From NCBI GenBank assembly GCA_028752905.1, contig JAQNBH010000252.1:744001-808000 (forward strand): DNA of 64,000 nt, in the 5' to 3' direction. A program made the position numbers and the translations under genes. The notes beneath the pieces were generated by a model. That model was given only the letters and a program-made list of their open reading frames with translations. It did not search any database and was not told the origin of the DNA. This document shows, one piece after another, positions 1 to 10,567 of the stretch; position 1 is the first letter of the stretch, and each line of letters starts with the position of its first letter. This stretch comes from Cladorhizidae sp. MBARI D1340-BT2 (lineage: Eukaryota; Porifera; Demospongiae; Poecilosclerida; Cladorhizidae).

Positions 1-744
1 TAATTATCTGTCTTTTGTACGTGCCAAAATTTTGAGTACTCTAAGTATTAGCAAGTTATGGTGATTTGAAGTGGTAAGGTTTGCGATCTTTCCTGGCGTT
101 TTCCAGTTGCCAAAGCGGTGGCCTGCCAGTGAAAAACCACTACATTTATTGATAATCTGTTGACATGTTGCAGATAAGGGCCTTCTCTATCAGTTGACAA
201 AATCTGGGACTTTGGTCTTGTTAATTAGGGCAGTTATGAATTGTACTCTTACTTGATGCTAAACATGTTAGCTTCGTAGATTATCCACACTTCACTGAAT
301 AGACTTGATGTATAGCTATTAAGATAGGACTCTCTAAGTGCTCTCTCTTGATACCAAACATCCATATATTCTGCACACTTCACTGTAATGGACTTGCAAG
401 ATAGGTATCTCTCAGTGTTCTCTATCTTGATGCTAAACAGGTTAGCTTCATAGATTCTCCACACTTCACTGTATAAACTTGATATATAGCTATTAAGATA
501 GGTCTCTCCCTGTGCTCTCTGTTGATATCAAACATCCATAATATTCTGCAAACTTCACTGTAATGGACTTGATATGATTCGAATGATAGGTTTCATTATG
601 TGTTCTCTATCTTGATATTTGCCCTAATTTGGTCTATATGTTTCTCATTTCCCCCCCAAAAATCTTGTTATTTTGCCGTAAAGCTCATAACTTTTCTACA
701 CTTTACCCCAAAAAGATCATTTTTATATCACCGGATAGCCCTTC
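1..744 (+). repeat. Monomer 1, short
   Basis: 744 bp, lacks subrepeat B. Haplotype GGCGACTACC (T3C7 tract). The loss of B puts b1-type and a-type frames together, leaving a 71-codon frame open on the minus strand at 249-464; this frame itself repeats internally and is not called as a gene. Confidence 0.96.
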
Positions 745-995
745 TAATTATCTGTCTTTTGTACGTGCCAAAATTTTGAGTACTCTAAGTATTAGCAAGT
801 TATGGTGATTTGAAGTGGTAAGGTTTGCGATCTTTCCTGGCGTTTTCCAGTTGCCAAAGCGGTGGCCTGCCAGTGAAAAACCACTACATTTATTGATAAT
901 CTGTTGACATGTTGCAGATAAGGGCCTTCTCTATCAGTTGACAAAATCTGGGACTTTGGTCTTGTTAATTAGGGCAGTTATGAATTGTACTCTTA
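745..995 (+). repeat. Reference monomer: left segment (not subrepeated)
   Basis: First 251 bp of the 908-bp reference copy. It has no obvious internal tandem repetition and holds the few CpG-containing, relatively GC-rich words of the monomer (GCGATC, TGGCGTT, AAGCGGTGGCC). Sites +10, +61, +103 and +129 vary between copies; from about +132 to the end of the segment copies are almost identical. No recognisable gene or RNA. Confidence 0.85.
848..869 (+). other. Potential small hairpin in the left segment of each monomer
   Basis: CAG-TT-GCCA, a six-base loop AAGCGG, then TGGC-CTG: seven possible base pairs with a two-base bulge. It recurs in every monomer. In the monomer at 50735-51641 the word reads TTGCGAAAGC, which breaks one pair. 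The stem is short and may mean nothing. Confidence 0.35.
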
Positions 996-1169
996 CTTGA
1001 TGCTAAACATGTTAGCTTCGTAGATTATCCACACTTCACTGAATAGACTTGATGTATAGCTATTAAGATAGGACTCTCTAAGTGCTCTCTCTTGATACCA
1101 AACATCCATATATTCTGCACACTTCACTGTAATGGACTTGCAAGATAGGTATCTCTCAGTGTTCTCTAT
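996..1169 (+). repeat. Reference monomer: subrepeat A (halves a1 and a2)
   Basis: 174 bp in two related halves, a1 at 996-1090 (95 bp) and a2 at 1091-1169 (79 bp). Each half opens with CTTGAT followed by a CNAAACAT-type word, has CACACTTCACTG in the middle, and ends near GATAGG plus a CTCTCT-rich tail. Subrepeat A is the least variable of the three between monomers, apart from the loss of one A at +387 in a2 in twelve monomers. Confidence 0.9.
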
Positions 1170-1174
1170 CTTGA
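1159..1174 (+). repeat. 16-bp direct repeat at the A/B junction
   Basis: GTGTTCTCTATCTTGA occurs here, at 1323-1338 (B/C junction) and at 1508-1523 (end of C). The first and second copies are 164 bp apart, exactly the length missing from the 744-bp monomers, so they mark the deletion endpoints. Confidence 0.93.
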
Positions 1175-1333
1175 GCTAAACATGTTAGCTTCATAGATTC
1201 TCCACACTTCACTGAATAGACTTGATATATAGCTCTAAAGGTAGGCCTCTCTCTGTTCTCTCTCTTGATACCAAACATCCGTATATTCTGCATACATAGA
1301 ATCACAAGATAGGTTTCTCTATGTGTTCTCTAT
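1170..1333 (+). repeat. Reference monomer: subrepeat B (halves b1 and b2), absent from 744-bp monomers
   Basis: 164 bp: b1 at 1170-1263 (94 bp) and b2 at 1264-1333 (70 bp). b1 opens CTTGAGCTAAAC, one T fewer than a1 and c1 (CTTGATGCTAAAC). b2 has lost the CTTCACTG core found in a2 and c2 and is the shortest half. Precisely this subrepeat is missing from the six short monomers. Confidence 0.92.
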
Positions 1334-1338
1334 CTTGA
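1323..1338 (+). repeat. 16-bp direct repeat at the B/C junction
   Basis: Second copy of GTGTTCTCTATCTTGA. In short monomers only one copy remains where two flank B in long monomers; the base before it (A, as at 1158, in the word CAGTG) shows that the retained left side is that of the A/B junction. Confidence 0.93.
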
Positions 1339-1518
1339 TGCTAAACAGGTTAGCTTCATAGATTCTCCACACTTCACTGTATAAACTTGATATATAGCTA
1401 TTAAGATAGGTCTCTCCCTGTGCTCTCTGTTGATATCAAACATCCATAATATTTTGCAAACTTCACTGTAATGGACTTGATATGATTCGAATGATAGGTT
1501 TCATTATGTGTTCTCTAT
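1334..1518 (+). repeat. Reference monomer: subrepeat C (halves c1 and c2)
   Basis: 185 bp: c1 at 1334-1428 (95 bp) and c2 at 1429-1518 (90 bp). c1 closely matches a1 and b1, and c2 matches a2 with an extra stretch around GATTCGAATGATAGG. Sites +602, +651 and +715 lie here. A third copy of the 16-mer GTGTTCTCTATCTTGA ends it (1508-1523). Confidence 0.9.
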
Positions 1519-1652
1519 CTTGATATTTGCCCTAATTTGGTCTATATGTTTCTCATTTTCCCCCCAAAAATCTTGTTATTTTGCCGTAAAGCTCATAACT
1601 TTTCTACACTTTACCCCAAAAAGATCATTTTTATATCACCGGATAGCCCTTC
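1519..1652 (+). repeat. Reference monomer: right segment
   Basis: 134 bp that begins with a subrepeat-like CTTGAT and then diverges. It contains the T/C/A tract (1556-1570) and the words CATAACTTTT and TATATCACCGG, and runs into the next monomer. It carries sites +815, +846, +873, +882 and +893 and most small indels outside +387, so it is the most variable part of the monomer. Confidence 0.85.
1556..1570 (+). repeat. T4-C6-A5 homopolymer tract
   Basis: TTTTCCCCCCAAAAA in most copies. Other states are T3C7A5, T3C6A5, TCCTCCC, CCCTCCC, CCCCGCC and C5A6. It is the most changeable short motif of the monomer. Homopolymers are also prone to sequencing error, so some states may be artefacts. Confidence 0.8.
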
Positions 1653-2396
1653 TAATTATCTGTCTTTTGTACGTGCCAAAATTTTGAGTACTCTAAGTAT
1701 TAGCAAGTTATGGTGATTTGAAGTGGTAAGGTTTGCGATCTTTCCTGGCGTTTTCCAGTTGCCAAAGCGGTGGCCTGCCAGTGAAAAACCACTACATTTA
1801 TTGATAATCTGTTGACATGTTGCAGATAAGGGCCTTCTCTATCAGTTGACAAAATCTGGGACTTTGGTCTTGTTAATTAGGGCAGTTATGAATTGTACTC
1901 TTACTTGATGCTAAACATGTTAGCTTCGTAGATTATCCACACTTCACTGAATAGACTTGATGTATAGCTATTAAGATAGGACTCTCTAAGTGCTCTCTCT
2001 TGATACCAAACATCCATATATTCTGCACACTTCACTGTAATGGACTTGCAAGATAGGTATCTCTCAGTGTTCTCTATCTTGATGCTAAACAGGTTAGCTT
2101 CATAGATTCTCCACACTTCACTGTATAAACTTGATATATAGCAATTAAGATAGGTCTCTCCCTGTGCTCTCTGTTGATATCAAACATCCATAATATTCTG
2201 CAAACTTCACTGTAATGGACTTGATATGATTCGAATGATAGGTTTCATTATGTGTTCTCTATCTTGATATTTGCCCTAATTTGGTCTATATGTTTCTCAT
2301 TTTCCCCCCAAAAATCTTGTTATTTTGCCGTAAAGCTCATAACTTTTCTACACTTTACCCCAAAAAGATCATTTTTATATCACCGGATAGCCCTTC
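1653..2396 (+). repeat. Monomer 3, short
   Basis: 744 bp, lacks subrepeat B. Haplotype GGCGACTATC; private TATAGCAATT (+655 A). Confidence 0.96.
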
Positions 2397-3304
2397 TAAT
2401 TATCTGTCTTTTGTACGTGCCAAAATTTTGAGTACTCTAAGTATTAGCAAGTTATGGTGATTTGAAGTGGTAAGGTTTGCGATCTTTCCTGGCGTTTTCC
2501 AGTTGCCAAAGCGGTGGCCTGCCAGTGAAAAACCACTACATTTATTGATAATCTGTTGACATGTTGCAGATAAGGGCCTTCTCTATCAGTTGACAAAATC
2601 TGGGACTTTGGTCTTGTTAATTAGGGCAGTTATGAATTGTACTCTTACTTGATGCTAAACATGTTAGCTTCGTAGATTATCCACACTTCACTGAATAGAC
2701 TTGATGTATAGCTATTAAGATAGGACTCTCTAAGTGCTCTCTCTTGATACCAAACATCCATATATTCTGCACACTTCACTGTAATGGACTTGCAAGATAG
2801 GTATCTCTCAGTGTTCTCTATCTTGAGCTAAACATGTTAGCTTCATAGATTCTCCACACTTCACTGAATAGACTTGATATATAGCTCTAAAGGTAGGCCT
2901 CTCTCTGTTCTCTCTCTTGATACCAAACATCCGTATATTCTGCATACATAGAATCACAAGATAGGTTTCTCTATGTGTTCTCTATCTTGATGCTAAACAA
3001 GTTAGCTTCATAGATTCTCCACACTTCACTGTATAAACTTGATATATAGCTATTAAGATAGGTCTCTCCCTGTGCTCTCTGTTGATATCAAACATCCATA
3101 ATATTTTGCAAACTTCACTGTAATGGACTTGATATGATTCGAATGATAGGTTTCATTATGTGTTCTCTATCTTGATATTTGCCCTAATTTGGTCTATATG
3201 TTTCTCATTTTCCCCCCAAAAATCTTGTTATTTTGCCGTAAAGCTCATAACTTTTCTACACTTTACCCCAAAAAGATCATTTTTATATCACCGGATAGCC
3301 CTTC
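2397..3304 (+). repeat. Monomer 4, long
   Basis: 908 bp. Haplotype GGCGACTATC; AAACAAG (+604 A) private; T at +710 shared with monomer 2. Confidence 0.96.
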
Positions 3305-4212
3305 TAATTATCTGTCTTTTGTACGTGCCAAAATTTTGAGTACTCTAAGTATTAGCAAGTTATGGTGATTTGAAGTGGTAAGGTTTGCGATCTTTCCTGG
3401 CGTTTTCCAGTTGCCAAAGCGGTGGCCTGCCAGTGAAAAACCACTACATTTATTGATAATCTGTTGACATGTTGCAGATAAGGGCCTTCTCTATCAGTTG
3501 ACAAAATCTGGGACTTTGGTCTTGTTAATTAGGGCAGTTATGAATTGTACTCTTACTTGATGCTAAACATGTTAGCTTCGTAGATTATCCACACTTCACT
3601 GAATAGACTTGATGTATAGCTATTAAGATAGGACTCTCTAAGTGCTCTCTCTTGATACCAAACATCCATATATTCTGCACACTTCACTGTAATGGACTTG
3701 CAAGATAGGTATCTCTCAGTGTTCTCTATCTTGAGCTAAACATGTTAGCTTCATAGATTCTCCACACTTCACTGAATAGACTTGATATATAGCTCTAAAG
3801 GTAGGCCTCTCTCTGTTCTCTCTCTTGATACCAAACATCCGTATATTCTGCATACATAGAATCACAAGATAGGTTTCTCTATGTGTTCTCTATCTTGATG
3901 CTAAACAGGTTAGCTTCATAGATTCTCCACACTTCACTGTATAAACTTGATATATAGCTATTAAGATAGGTCTCTCCCTGTGCTCTCTGTTGATATCAAA
4001 CATCCATAATATTCTGCAAACTTCACTGTAATGGACTTGATATGATTCGAATGATAGGTTTCATTATGTGTTCTCTATCTTGATATTTGCCCTAATTTGG
4101 TCTATATGTTTCTCATTTTCCCCCCAAAAATCTTGTTATTTTGCCGTAAAGCTCATAACTTTTCTACACTTTACCCCAAAAAGATCATTTTTATATCACC
4201 GGATAGCCCTTC
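3305..4212 (+). repeat. Monomer 5, long
   Basis: 908 bp, consensus haplotype GGCGACTATC with no private change noticed. Confidence 0.96.
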
Positions 4213-5120
4213 TAATTATCTGTCTTTTGTACGTGCCAAAATTTTGAGTACTCTAAGTATTAGCAAGTTATGGTGATTTGAAGTGGTAAGGTTTGCGATC
4301 TTTCCTGGCGTTTTCCAGTTGCCAAAGCGGTGGCCTGCCAGTGAAAAACCACTACATTTATTGATAATCTGTTGACATGTTGCAGATAAGGGCCTTCTCT
4401 ATCAGTTGACAAAATCTGGGACTTTGGTCTTGTTAATTAGGGCAGTTATGAATTGTACTCTTACTTGATGCTAAACATGTTAGCTTCGTAGATTATCCAC
4501 ACTTCACTGAATAGACTTGATGTATAGCTATTAAGATAGGACTCTCTAAGTGCTCTCTCTTGATACCAAACATCCATATATTCTGCACACTTCACTGTAA
4601 TGGACTTGCAAGATAGGTATCTCTCAGTGTTCTCTATCTTGAGCTAAACATGTTAGCTTCATAGATTCTCCACACTTCACTGAATAGACTTGATATATAG
4701 CTCTAAAGGTAGGCCTCTCTCTGTTCTCTCTCTTGATACCAAACATCCGTATATTCTGCATACATAGAATCACAAGATAGGTTTCTCTATGTGTTCTCTA
4801 TCTTGATGCTAAACAGGTTAGCTTCATAGATTCTCCACACTTCACTGTATAAACTTGATATATAGCTATTAAGATAGGTCTCTCCCTGTGCTCTCTGTTG
4901 ATATCAAACATCCATAATATTCTGCAAACTTCACTGTAATGGACTTGATATGATTCGAATGATAGGTTTCATTATGTGTTCTCTATCTTGATATTTGCCC
5001 TAATTTGGTCTATATGTTTCTCATTTTCCCCCCAAAAATCTTGTTATTTTGCCGTAAAGCTCATAACTTTTCTACACTTTACCCCAAAAAGATCATTTTT
5101 ATATCACCGGATAGCCCTTC
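4213..5120 (+). repeat. Monomer 6, long
   Basis: 908 bp, consensus haplotype, no private change noticed. Confidence 0.96.
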
Positions 5121-6027
5121 TAATTATCTGTCTTTTGTACGTGCCAAAATTTTGAGTACTCTAAGTATTAGCAAGTTATGGTGATTTGAAGTGGTAAGGT
5201 TTGCGATCTTTCCTGGCGTTTTCCAGTTGCCAAAGCGGTGGCCTGCCAGTGAAAAACCACTACATTTATTGATAATCTGTTGACATGTTGCAGATAAGGG
5301 CCTTCTCTATCAGTTGACAAAATCTGGGACTTTGGTCTTGTTAATTAGGGCAGTTATGAATTGTACTCTTACTTGATGCTAAACATGTTAGCTTCGTAGA
5401 TTATCCACACTTCACTGAATAGACTTGATGTATAGCTATTAAGATAGGACTCTCTAAGTGCTCTCTCTTGATACCAAACATCCATATATTCTGCACACTT
5501 CACTGTATGGACTTGCAAGATAGGTATCTCTCAGTGTTCTCTATCTTGAGCTAAACATGTTAGCTTCATAGATTCTCCACACTTCACTGAATAGACTTGA
5601 TATATAGCTCTAAAGGTAGGCCTCTCTCTGTTCTCTCTCTTGATACCAAACATCCGTATATTCTGCATACATAGAATCACAAGATAGGTTTCTCTATGTG
5701 TTCTCTATCTTGATGCTAAACAGGTTAGCTTCATAGATTCTCCACACTTCACTGTATAAACTTGATATACAGCTATTAAGATAGGTCTCTCCCTGTGCTC
5801 TCTGTTGATATCAAACATCCATAATATTCTGCACACTTCACTGTAATGGACTTGATATGATTCGAATGATAGGTTTCATTATGTGTTCTCTATCTTGATA
5901 TTTGCCCTAATTTGGTCTATATGTTTCTCATTTTCCCCCCAAAAATCTTGTTATTTTGCCGTAAAGCTCATAACTTTTCTACACTTTACCCCAAAAAGAT
6001 CATTTTTATATCACCGGATAGCCCTTC
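5121..6027 (+). repeat. Monomer 7, long
   Basis: 907 bp. Haplotype GGCG-CCCTC: A missing at +387 (ACTGTATGG), C at +651 and +715. First member of the '-CCC' family. Confidence 0.96.
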
Positions 6028-6935
6028 TAATTATCTGTCTTTTGTACGTGCCAAAATTTTGAGTACTCTAAGTATTAGCAAGTTATGGTGATTTGAAGTG
6101 GTAAGGTTTGCGATCTTTCCTGGCGTTTTCCAGTTGCCAAAGCGGTGGCCTGCCAGTGAAAAACCACTACATTTATTGATAATCTGTTGACATGTTGCAG
6201 ATAAGGGCCTTCTCTATCAGTTGACAAAATCTGGGACTTTGGTCTTGTTAATTAGGGCAGTTATGAATTGTACTCTTACTTGATGCTAAACATGTTAGCT
6301 TCGTAGATTATCCACACTTCACTGAATAGACTTGATGTATAGCTATTAAGATAGGACTCTCTAAGTGCTCTCTCTTGATACCAAACATCCATATATTCTG
6401 CACACTTCACTGTAATGGACTTGCAAGATAGGTATCTCTCAGTGTTCTCTATCTTGAGCTAAACATGTTAGCTTCATAGATTCTCCACACTTCACTGAAT
6501 AGACTTGATATATAGCTCTAAAGGTAGGCCTCTCTCTGTTCTCTCTCTTGATACCAAACATCCGTATATTCTGCATACATAGAATCACAAGATAGGTTTC
6601 TCTATGTGTTCTCTATCTTGATGCTAAACAGGTTAGCTTCATAGATTCTCCACACTTCACTGTATAAACTTGATATATAGCTATTAAGATAGGTCTCTCC
6701 CTGTGCTCTCTGTTGATATCAAACATCCATAATATTCTGCAAACTTCACTGTAATGGACTTGATATGATTCGAATGATAGGTTTCATTATGTGTTCTCTA
6801 TCTTGATATTTGCCCTAATTTGGTCTATATGTTTCTCATTTTCCCCCCAAAAATCTTGTTATTTTGCCGTAAAGCTCATAACTTTTCTACACTTTACCCC
6901 AAAAAGATCATTTTTATATCACCGGATAGCCCTTC
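6028..6935 (+). repeat. Monomer 8, long
   Basis: 908 bp, consensus haplotype. Confidence 0.96.
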
Positions 6936-7843
6936 TAATTATCTGTCTTTTGTACGTGCCAAAATTTTGAGTACTCTAAGTATTAGCAAGTTATGATGAT
7001 TTGAAGTGGTAAGGTTTGCGATCTTTCCTGGCGTTTTACAGTTGCCAAAGCGGTGGCCTGCCAGTGAAAAACCACTACATTTATTGATAATCTGTTGACA
7101 TGTTGCAGATAAGGGCCTTCTCTATCAGTTGACAAAATCTGGGACTTTGGTCTTGTTAATTAGGGCAGTTATGAATTGTACTCTTACTTGATGCTAAACA
7201 TGTTAGCTTCGTAGATTATCCACACTTCACTGAATAGACTTGATGTATAGCTATTAAGATAGGACTCTCTAAGTGCTCTCTCTTGATACCAAACATCCAT
7301 ATATTCTGCACACTTCACTGTAATGGACTTGCAAGATAGGTATCTCTCAGTGTTCTCTATCTTGAGCTAAACATGTTAGCTTCATAGATTCTCCACACTT
7401 CACTGAATAGAGTTGATATATAGCTCTAAAGGTAGGCCTCTCTCTGTTCTCTCTCTTGATACCAAACATCCGTATATTCTGCATACATAGAATCATAAGA
7501 TAGGTTTCTCTATGTGTTCTCTATCTTGATGCTAAACAGGTTAGCTTCATAGATTCTCCACACTTCACTGTATAAACTTGATATACAGCTATTAAGATAG
7601 GTCTCTCCCTGTGCTCTCTGTTGATATCAAACATCCATAATATTCTGCACACTTCACTGTAATGGACTTGATATGATTCGAATGATAGGTTTCATTATGT
7701 GTTCTCTATCTTGATATTTGCCCTAATTTGGTCTATATGTTTCTCATTTTCCCCCCAAAAATCTTGTTATTTTGCCGTAAAGCTCATAACTTTTCTACAC
7801 TTTACCCAAAAAAGATAATTTTTATATCATCGGATAGGCCTTC
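6936..7843 (+). repeat. Monomer 9, long
   Basis: 908 bp. Haplotype GAAGACCCTA. Private words: TAGAGTTGAT in b1, AATCATAAG in b2, and TCATCGGATAGGCC at the right end. The most diverged full-length copy in the left third of the window. Confidence 0.96.
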
Positions 7844-8751
7844 TAATTATCTGTCTTTTGTACGTGCCAAAATTTTGAGTACTCTAAGTATTAGCAAGTT
7901 ATGGTGATTTGAAGTGGTAAGGTTTGCGATCTTTCCTGGCGTTTTCCAGTTGCCAAAGCGGTGGCCTGCCAGTGAAAAACCACTACATTTATTGATAATC
8001 TGTTGACATGTTGCAGATAAGGGCCTTCTCTATCAGTTGACAAAATCTGGGACTTTGGTCTTGTTAATTAGGGCAGTTATGAATTGTACTCTTACTTGAT
8101 GCTAAACATGTTAGCTTCGTAGATTATCCACACTTCACTGAATAGACTTGATGTATAGCTATTAAGATAGGACTCTCTAAGTGCTCTCTCTTGATACCAA
8201 ACATCCATATATTCTGCACACTTCACTGTAATGGACTTGCAAGATAGGTATCTCTCAGTGTTCTCTATCTTGAGCTAAACATGTTAGCTTCATAGATTCT
8301 CCACACTTCACTGAATAGACTTGATATATAGCTCTAAAGGTAGGCCTCTCTCTGTTCTCTCTCTTGATACCAAACATCCGTATATTCTGCATACATAGAA
8401 TCACAAGATAGGTTTCTCTATGTGTTCTCTATCTTGATGCTAAACAGGTTAGCTTCATAGATTCTCCACACTTCACTGTATAAACTTGATATACAGCTAT
8501 TAAGATAGGTCTCTCCCTGTGCTCTCTGTTGATATCAAACATCCATAATATTCTGCACACTTCACTGTAATGGACTTGATATGATTCGAATGATAGGTTT
8601 CATTATGTGTTCTCTATCTTGATATTTGCCCTAATTTGGTCTATATGTTTCTCATTTTCCCCCCAAAAATCTTGTTATTTTGCCGTAAAGCTCATAACTT
8701 TTCTACACTTTACCCAAAAAAGATAATTTTTATATCACCGGATAGCCCTTC
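7844..8751 (+). repeat. Monomer 10, long
   Basis: 908 bp. Haplotype GGCGACCCTA; its right half matches monomer 9, its left half is consensus. Confidence 0.96.
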
Positions 8752-9659
8752 TAATTATCTGTCTTTTGTACGTGCCAAAATTTTGAGTACTCTAAGTATT
8801 AGCAAGTTATGGTGATTTGAAGTGGTAAGGTTTGCGATCTTTCCTGGCGTTTTCCAGTTGCCAAAGCGGTGGCCTGCCAGGGAAAAACCACTACATTTAT
8901 TGATAATCTGTTGACATGTTGCAGATAAGGGCCTTCTCTATCAGTTGACAAAATCTGGGACTTTGGTCTTGTTAATTAGGGCAGTTATGAATTGTACTCT
9001 TACTTGATGCTAAACATGTTAGCTTCGTAGATTATCCACACTTCACTGAATAGACTTGATGTATAGCTATTAAGATAGGACTCTCTAAGTGCTCTCTCTT
9101 GATACCAAACATCCATATATTCTGCACACTTCACTGTAATGGACTTGCAAGATAGGTATCTCTCAGTGTTCTCTATCTTGAGCTAAACATGTTAGCTTCA
9201 TAGATTCTCCACACTTCACTGAATAGACTTGATATATAGCTCTAAAGGTAGGCCTCTCTCTGTTCTCTCTCTTGATACCAAACATCCGTATATTCTGCAT
9301 ACATAGAATCACAAGATAGGTTTCTCTATGTGTTCTCTATCTTGATGCTAAACAGGTTAGCTTCATAGATTCTCCACACTTCACTGTATAAACTTGATAT
9401 ATAGCTATTAAGATAGGTCTCTCCCTGTGCTCTCTGTTGATATCAAACATCCATAATATTCTGCAAACTTCACTGTAATGGACTTGATATGATTCGAATG
9501 ATAGGTTTCATTATATGTTCTCTATCTTGATATTTGCCCTAATTTGGTCTATATGTTTCTCATTTTCCCCCCAAAAATCTTGTTATTTTGCCGTAAAGCT
9601 CATAACTTTTCTACACTTTACCCCAAAAAGATCATTTTTATATCACCGGATAGCCCTTC
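8752..9659 (+). repeat. Monomer 11, long
   Basis: 908 bp. Haplotype GGCGACTATC; private CCAGGGAAA (+130 G); TTATATGTTC (+764 A) shared with monomer 13. Confidence 0.96.
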
Positions 9660-10567
9660 TAATTATCTGTCTTTTGTACGTGCCAAAATTTTGAGTACTC
9701 TAAGTATTAGCAAGTTATGATGATTTGAAGTGGTAAGGTTTGCGATCTTTCCTGGCATTTTACAGTTGCCAAAGCGGTGGCCTGCCAGTGAAAAACCACT
9801 ACATTTATTGATAATCTGTTGACATGTTGCAGATAAGGGCCTTCTCTATCAGTTGACAAAATCTGGGACTTTGGTCTTGTTAATTAGGGCAGTTATGAAT
9901 TGTACTCTTACTTGATGCTAAACATGTTAGCTTCGTAGATTATCCACACTTCACTGAATAGACTTGATGTATAGCTATTAAGATAGGACTCTCTAAGTGC
10001 TCTCTCTTGATACCAAACATCCATATATTCTGCACACTTCACTGTAATGGACTTGCAAGATAGGTATCTCTCAGTGTTCTCTATCTTGAGCTAAACATGT
10101 TAGCTTCATAGATTCTCCACACTTCACTGAATAGACTTGATATATAGCTCTAAAGGTAGGCCTCTCTCTGTTCTCTCTCTTGATACCAAACATCCGTATA
10201 TTCTGCATACATAGAATCACAAGATAGGTTTCTCTATGTGTTCTCTATCTTGATGCTAAACAGGTTAGCTTCATAGATTCTCCACACTTCACTGTATAAA
10301 CTTGATATATAGCTATTAAGATAGGTCTCTCCCTGTGCTCTCTGTTGATATCAAACATCCATAATATTCTGCAAACTTCACTGTAATGGACTTGATATGA
10401 TTCGAATGATAGGTTTCATTATGTGTTCTCTATCTTGATATTTGCCCTAATTTGGTCTATATGTTTCTCATTTTCCCCCCAAAAATCTTGTTATTTTGCC
10501 GTAAAGCTCATAACTTTTCTACACTTTACCCCAAAAAGATCATTTTTATATCACCGGATAGCCCTTC
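9660..10567 (+). repeat. Monomer 12, long
   Basis: 908 bp. Haplotype GAAGACTATC; GCATTTTACAG (+98 A) shared with monomer 14. Confidence 0.96.

Larger units (their letters stand above)
745..1652 (+). repeat. Monomer 2, long (reference copy)
   Basis: 908 bp. Haplotype GGCGACTATC, with the private T at +710 (ATATTTTGC) shared with monomer 4. Confidence 0.96.
1..3304 (+). repeat. Higher-order repeat: 1652-bp dimer (short + long), two copies
   Basis: Order is short (1-744), long (745-1652), short (1653-2396), long (2397-3304). Both long members share a private ATATTTTGC word (T at +710, C in all other copies). Small differences: T3C7 tract in the first short copy, GCAATT in the second (+655), and AAACAAG in the second long copy (+604). 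A recent duplication of a short/long pair explains this. Confidence 0.88.

Noticed and set aside
249..464. 71-codon open frame on the minus strand, also at 1901-2116, 25314-25529, 29687-29902, 33154-33369 and 38436-38651
   Set aside because: Present only in the six short monomers, where the B deletion happens to keep the frame open. It starts at GTG, its product contains the subrepeat twice (YEAN.FSIK at both ends), and long monomers interrupt it. It is a repeat by-product.
872..885. AGTG-AAAAAC-CACT hairpin
   Set aside because: Only four base pairs, and several monomers read CCATTG, which breaks it without compensation.
1480..1500. GATTCGAATGA in half c2 resembles a polymerase III B box
   Set aside because: Three mismatches to GGTTCGAATCC and no convincing A box upstream; no tRNA-like or SINE structure around it.
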